Shown here: positions 61,812 to 64,000 of the stretch, in pieces
Numbering within the stretch: position 1 is the stretch's first letter
Layout of the letters: every line of letters begins with the position of its first letter
Source of the DNA: Rhizobium sp. CG5
GTDB taxonomy: Bacteria; Pseudomonadota; Alphaproteobacteria; Rhizobiales; Rhizobiaceae
Length of the DNA: 64,000 nt
Reading direction: 5' to 3'
NCBI RefSeq assembly: GCF_023701945.1
Contig: NZ_JABAEF010000026.1
Span: 1-64,000 of the forward strand
Notes under the pieces: model-generated
The model's input: only the letters and a program-made list of their open reading frames with translations
Databases searched by the model: none
Told to the model about the DNA's origin: nothing
Made by a program: the position numbers and the translations under genes

Positions 61812-62219
61812 ATGTCTGAAACGAAAACCTGCCGCCTTGTACGGCCCGCCACCACCTATCAGGGAAAGCAGGGTCTCAATTATGTCGAGGGAATCTCGAC
61901 CGAAAGCGTCGGGGCGAGAGCCATCTGCATGCATGTGCTCGAGATGCGGGCGGGCGCCCGCGCCAAGGCCCATCGCCACGACGACCACGAAACCGCGATC
62001 TACATGCTGTCGGGCAGCGTGCGCACTTGGTATGGCGAGAGGCTGGAACATTGCACAGACGTCCAGAGCGGCGAGATGTTCTACATACCCGCCGGTGTTC
62101 CCCATCTTCCGGCAAACATATCGAGCGATCCGGCCGTCGCACTCATCGCCCGCACCGATCCGAACGAGCAGGAAAGTGTGACGCTTCTGCCGGAGCTTGA
62201 TCGGCTGGTCCACCCATGA
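61812..62219 (+). CDS. cupin-domain protein
   Basis: 135 residues with a single cupin barrel: KAHRHDDHETAIYMLSG (metal-ligand His and Glu, about 53-69) and GEMFYIPAGVPHLPANI (second His, about 86-102). Such small cupins act as isomerases, dioxygenases or ligand sensors. The stop overlaps the start of a PAP2-phosphatase gene (ATGA), so the two are coupled. Confidence 0.85.
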   Translation: MSETKTCRLVRPATTYQGKQGLNYVEGISTESVGARAICMHVLEMRAGARAKAHRHDDHETAIYMLSGSVRTWYGERLEHCTDVQSGEMFYIPAGVPHLPANISSDPAVALIARTDPNEQESVTLLPELDRLVHP

Positions 62220-62902
62220 GGCCGACAGATGGACCGCAGGAACGGGCTGTCGAGACTTGTCCGTCCACAAAAATTGGCAATCATCCGGACTCGGAGCGAG
62301 TGGTGAACCTGACGTTACGCCTGTTCTCGCTGGCGGTATTTAGCATGCTGATCCTGGATAGGCCTCTCGCCTTGGCGGTTTCTGATCTTCCGCATTGGTT
62401 TCGCACCGCTGCGTCCTGGATCTCCGGGCTTGCTGCCCCCGTGGTCATTCTGCCTTTCCTCTTTGGCTTATGGTTATCCGGCGTGCTTTTCGGAGGCGCC
62501 AGCGCGCCGCGCAGGCCAGCCTTTGGCCTCTTCAGCCTTTGCTGCAGCCTTGCCGCAGTCGCGTCCTCCCTGCTCGTCAAGAACATCGTCGGACGCGCGC
62601 GTCCTGACAGCACTCACGACTGGGACAGATTACTACTCAGGCCGTTTGCGTTCGACGATGCATTTGCTTCCATCCCTTCGACCCAGGGAGCATTTGCAGC
62701 AGCCGTCACATGCTCAGCCGCGATCTGCTTTCCACAACACCGCATCTGCCTGCTGACGGTGGGAGCGCTTGTGTGTGCCTCACGGGTCGTCGTCGGTGAA
62801 CACTGGACAAGCGACGTGATAGCCGGCTGGGCCATGGGATGGCTGCTGACGCTGGCGATGCTCCGGCTGTTCAGGACATCGAGCGAGCACCAAGACGGAT
62901 GA
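62216..62902 (+). CDS. PAP2-superfamily membrane phosphatase-like protein
   Basis: 228 residues with about five to six membrane helices. PAP2 motif 1 KNIVGRARP (about 121-129) and motif 3 SRVVVGEHWTSDV (about 188-200) are intact. Motif 2, usually PSGH, reads SIPSTQGAFA, so the catalytic acid/base His is replaced. The protein may be catalytically impaired or use another residue; a lipid-phosphate phosphatase role is therefore uncertain. Coupled to the cupin gene upstream. Confidence 0.82.
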   Translation: MRPTDGPQERAVETCPSTKIGNHPDSERVVNLTLRLFSLAVFSMLILDRPLALAVSDLPHWFRTAASWISGLAAPVVILPFLFGLWLSGVLFGGASAPRRPAFGLFSLCCSLAAVASSLLVKNIVGRARPDSTHDWDRLLLRPFAFDDAFASIPSTQGAFAAAVTCSAAICFPQHRICLLTVGALVCASRVVVGEHWTSDVIAGWAMGWLLTLAMLRLFRTSSEHQDG

Positions 62903-62956
62903 CGGAGTTCGGTCCGATGCCAGAACTGAATTCACCTTACATAGAGAGACACTTCC

Positions 62957-63802
62957 ATGACGAGAGATATTTCCCTCCAGGTGATAGAGATCGCCGGTTC
63001 CACAATGCGCTATATTGATATCGGCGCTGGCGAGACTGTTGTTCTTGGCCATAGCTACCTCTGGGACCACAGGATGTGGCAGCCACAGATCGAGGAACTG
63101 GCACAAACCCGACGAGTCATCGTGCCCGATCTCTGGGGGCATGGGGGAAGCGGCGCCCTTCCGGAGGGTACAAGGGACGTCAAGGACCTGGCCATGCACC
63201 ATCTCGAACTGCTCGACCGTCTCGGTGTTGAGCGGTTTGCGCTTGTGGGCCTTTCCGTGGGCGGAATGTGGGCCGCCGAACTTGCCCTGATTGCTCCCAA
63301 TCGCGTCACGGCTCTGGCTTTGATGAATACTTTTCTCGGCCCCGAGCCCGAAGGAACGCGAGAGCGGAATCTCGCCATGCTCGCCGCGGTCAAGCTGGCC
63401 AGGGCAGTCCCTGAGCCCATCGCACAGGCAATGCTGCCGATGTTCTTCGCACCTGCGACGTTCAAGGCCCGGCCAGACCTGATCTCGCAATTCCGGGACA
63501 GCCTCAGGGAGACCGATCCGCAGCGCATCGTCGATACGCTGGTTCCTCTGGGTCGCTTGATATTCGGTCGTCGGGATACCCTGCCCGATCTCGCCGGTCT
63601 CGACGTCCCCGCAATCGTCATTGCCGGCCGATACGACCAGGCACGTAGCGTGGCAGAGGGGCAGCAGACGGCTGCGGTACTCGGCTGCAGCTTTGTCGAA
63701 TTGGCCGAGGCGGGCCATGTCTCCGCCCTTGAAACCCCGACTGAGGTCAATCGCCATCTTACGGCGTTCCTCGACCGGCACCTCCAGTCAAAAGAGCAAT
63801 AA
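62957..63802 (+). CDS. alpha/beta-fold hydrolase
   Basis: 281 residues. Oxyanion-hole region VVLGHSYLWDHRMW, nucleophile elbow LVGLSVGGMWAAE (Ser about 97), acid in IVIAGRYDQARS and catalytic His in EAGHVSALETP. Resembles small-molecule esterases such as 3-oxoadipate enol-lactonase or haloalkane-type hydrolases, with a helical cap (about 120-215). It follows the PAP2 gene by 54 bp and precedes another cupin gene by 2 bp. Confidence 0.88.
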   Translation: MTRDISLQVIEIAGSTMRYIDIGAGETVVLGHSYLWDHRMWQPQIEELAQTRRVIVPDLWGHGGSGALPEGTRDVKDLAMHHLELLDRLGVERFALVGLSVGGMWAAELALIAPNRVTALALMNTFLGPEPEGTRERNLAMLAAVKLARAVPEPIAQAMLPMFFAPATFKARPDLISQFRDSLRETDPQRIVDTLVPLGRLIFGRRDTLPDLAGLDVPAIVIAGRYDQARSVAEGQQTAAVLGCSFVELAEAGHVSALETPTEVNRHLTAFLDRHLQSKEQ

Positions 63803-63804
63803 AG

Positions 63805-64000
63805 ATGATCACTTCAAGCATATCCGAGTTCCCAGAACGCTCATTCCTGCCGATTGTCAGTCACCACCGGCATAGCGAATGGTTCGAAAGCAGTCCGAAC
63901 GAATTCATGTCGATCCGGGTTCATAGCACCCAAGTGCAAGGCAGATACTCCGTGGTCGAATCCTACGCCATGCCAGGTAGCTCTACCCCGCTTCACAAAC
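63805..64000 (+). CDS. cupin-like protein, N-terminal part (cut by window end)
   Basis: ATG at 63805, two bases after the hydrolase stop, begins MITSSISEFPERSFLPIVSH and stays open to the window end (65 codons). The last visible part, VVESYAMPGSSTPLHK, looks like the first strands of a cupin barrel with the metal-binding His just reached. Assignment is tentative because the conserved motif is truncated. Confidence 0.5.
   Translation, partial: MITSSISEFPERSFLPIVSHHRHSEWFESSPNEFMSIRVHSTQVQGRYSVVESYAMPGSSTPLHK

Overview
The window looks like accessory DNA followed by more ordinary replicon DNA from a rhizobial alphaproteobacterium (Rhizobiaceae-like; genus not determinable). The best taxonomic pointers are a near-canonical rhizobial glutamine synthetase II (glnII, 60.1-61.1 kb), a VirA/VirG-like two-component system, an RlxS-type relaxase with DUF3363, and GC-rich coding sequence with many ATGA start/stop overlaps.

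Left part (about 1-48 kb) is a mosaic accessory region. It opens with the end of an IS3-family element, a tRNA-3'-end-plus-terminator remnant and three small unknown genes. A LysR regulator, a DUF6152/DUF6644 pair and an eight-gene minus-strand operon (4.5-12.9 kb) follow. That operon encodes a PaaK-like ligase, a prenyltransferase/squalene-oxidase-repeat toroid protein, a Pro-1 tautomerase, an acyl carrier protein, a short adenylate-forming ligase, an aldo-keto reductase, a Tat-exported amidase and an EamA exporter. It reads as an unrecognised biosynthetic cluster. After two unknown secreted or membrane proteins and a decayed IS3 transposase come a MerR regulator, a His-tailed MFS exporter and a rare GntR-GNAT fusion regulator. 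Divergent from these is a nine-gene catabolic operon (18.2-29.4 kb): FAD amine oxidase-like, aldehyde dehydrogenase, GNAT, argininosuccinate-lyase-like enzyme with an altered active-site His, an oligopeptide-type ABC transporter, and an M20 amidohydrolase. Its logic fits uptake and C-N cleavage of an N-substituted amino acid or aminopolycarboxylate.

From 29.5 to 48.2 kb there is a ZntA-type metal ATPase with an unknown partner, then gene fragments and dispersed repeats around an ArsR-MFS pair, an FMN-dependent 2-hydroxyacid dehydrogenase and a serine hydrolase. Next come an XRE regulator, the relaxase, an IS110 transposase, an unusual three-gene cassette (two-domain peptidoglycan hydrolase, holin-sized membrane protein, 632-residue secreted protein) and a complete IS5-family element with target duplication. 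A second tRNA-3'-end/terminator remnant at 48.1-48.2 kb is in direct orientation with the one near position 200, so the two may be scars of an integrated island.

Right part (48.6-64 kb) carries single genes and small operons: YgjV, an ICMT-family methyltransferase, cupins, YceI, a GntR regulator, VirG-like regulator / di-heme peroxidase / VirA-like hybrid kinase, two SDRs, a benzoylformate-decarboxylase-type ThDP enzyme, glnII, and a cupin / PAP2 / hydrolase run cut by the window end. No rRNA gene, complete tRNA, CRISPR array or replication origin was seen.
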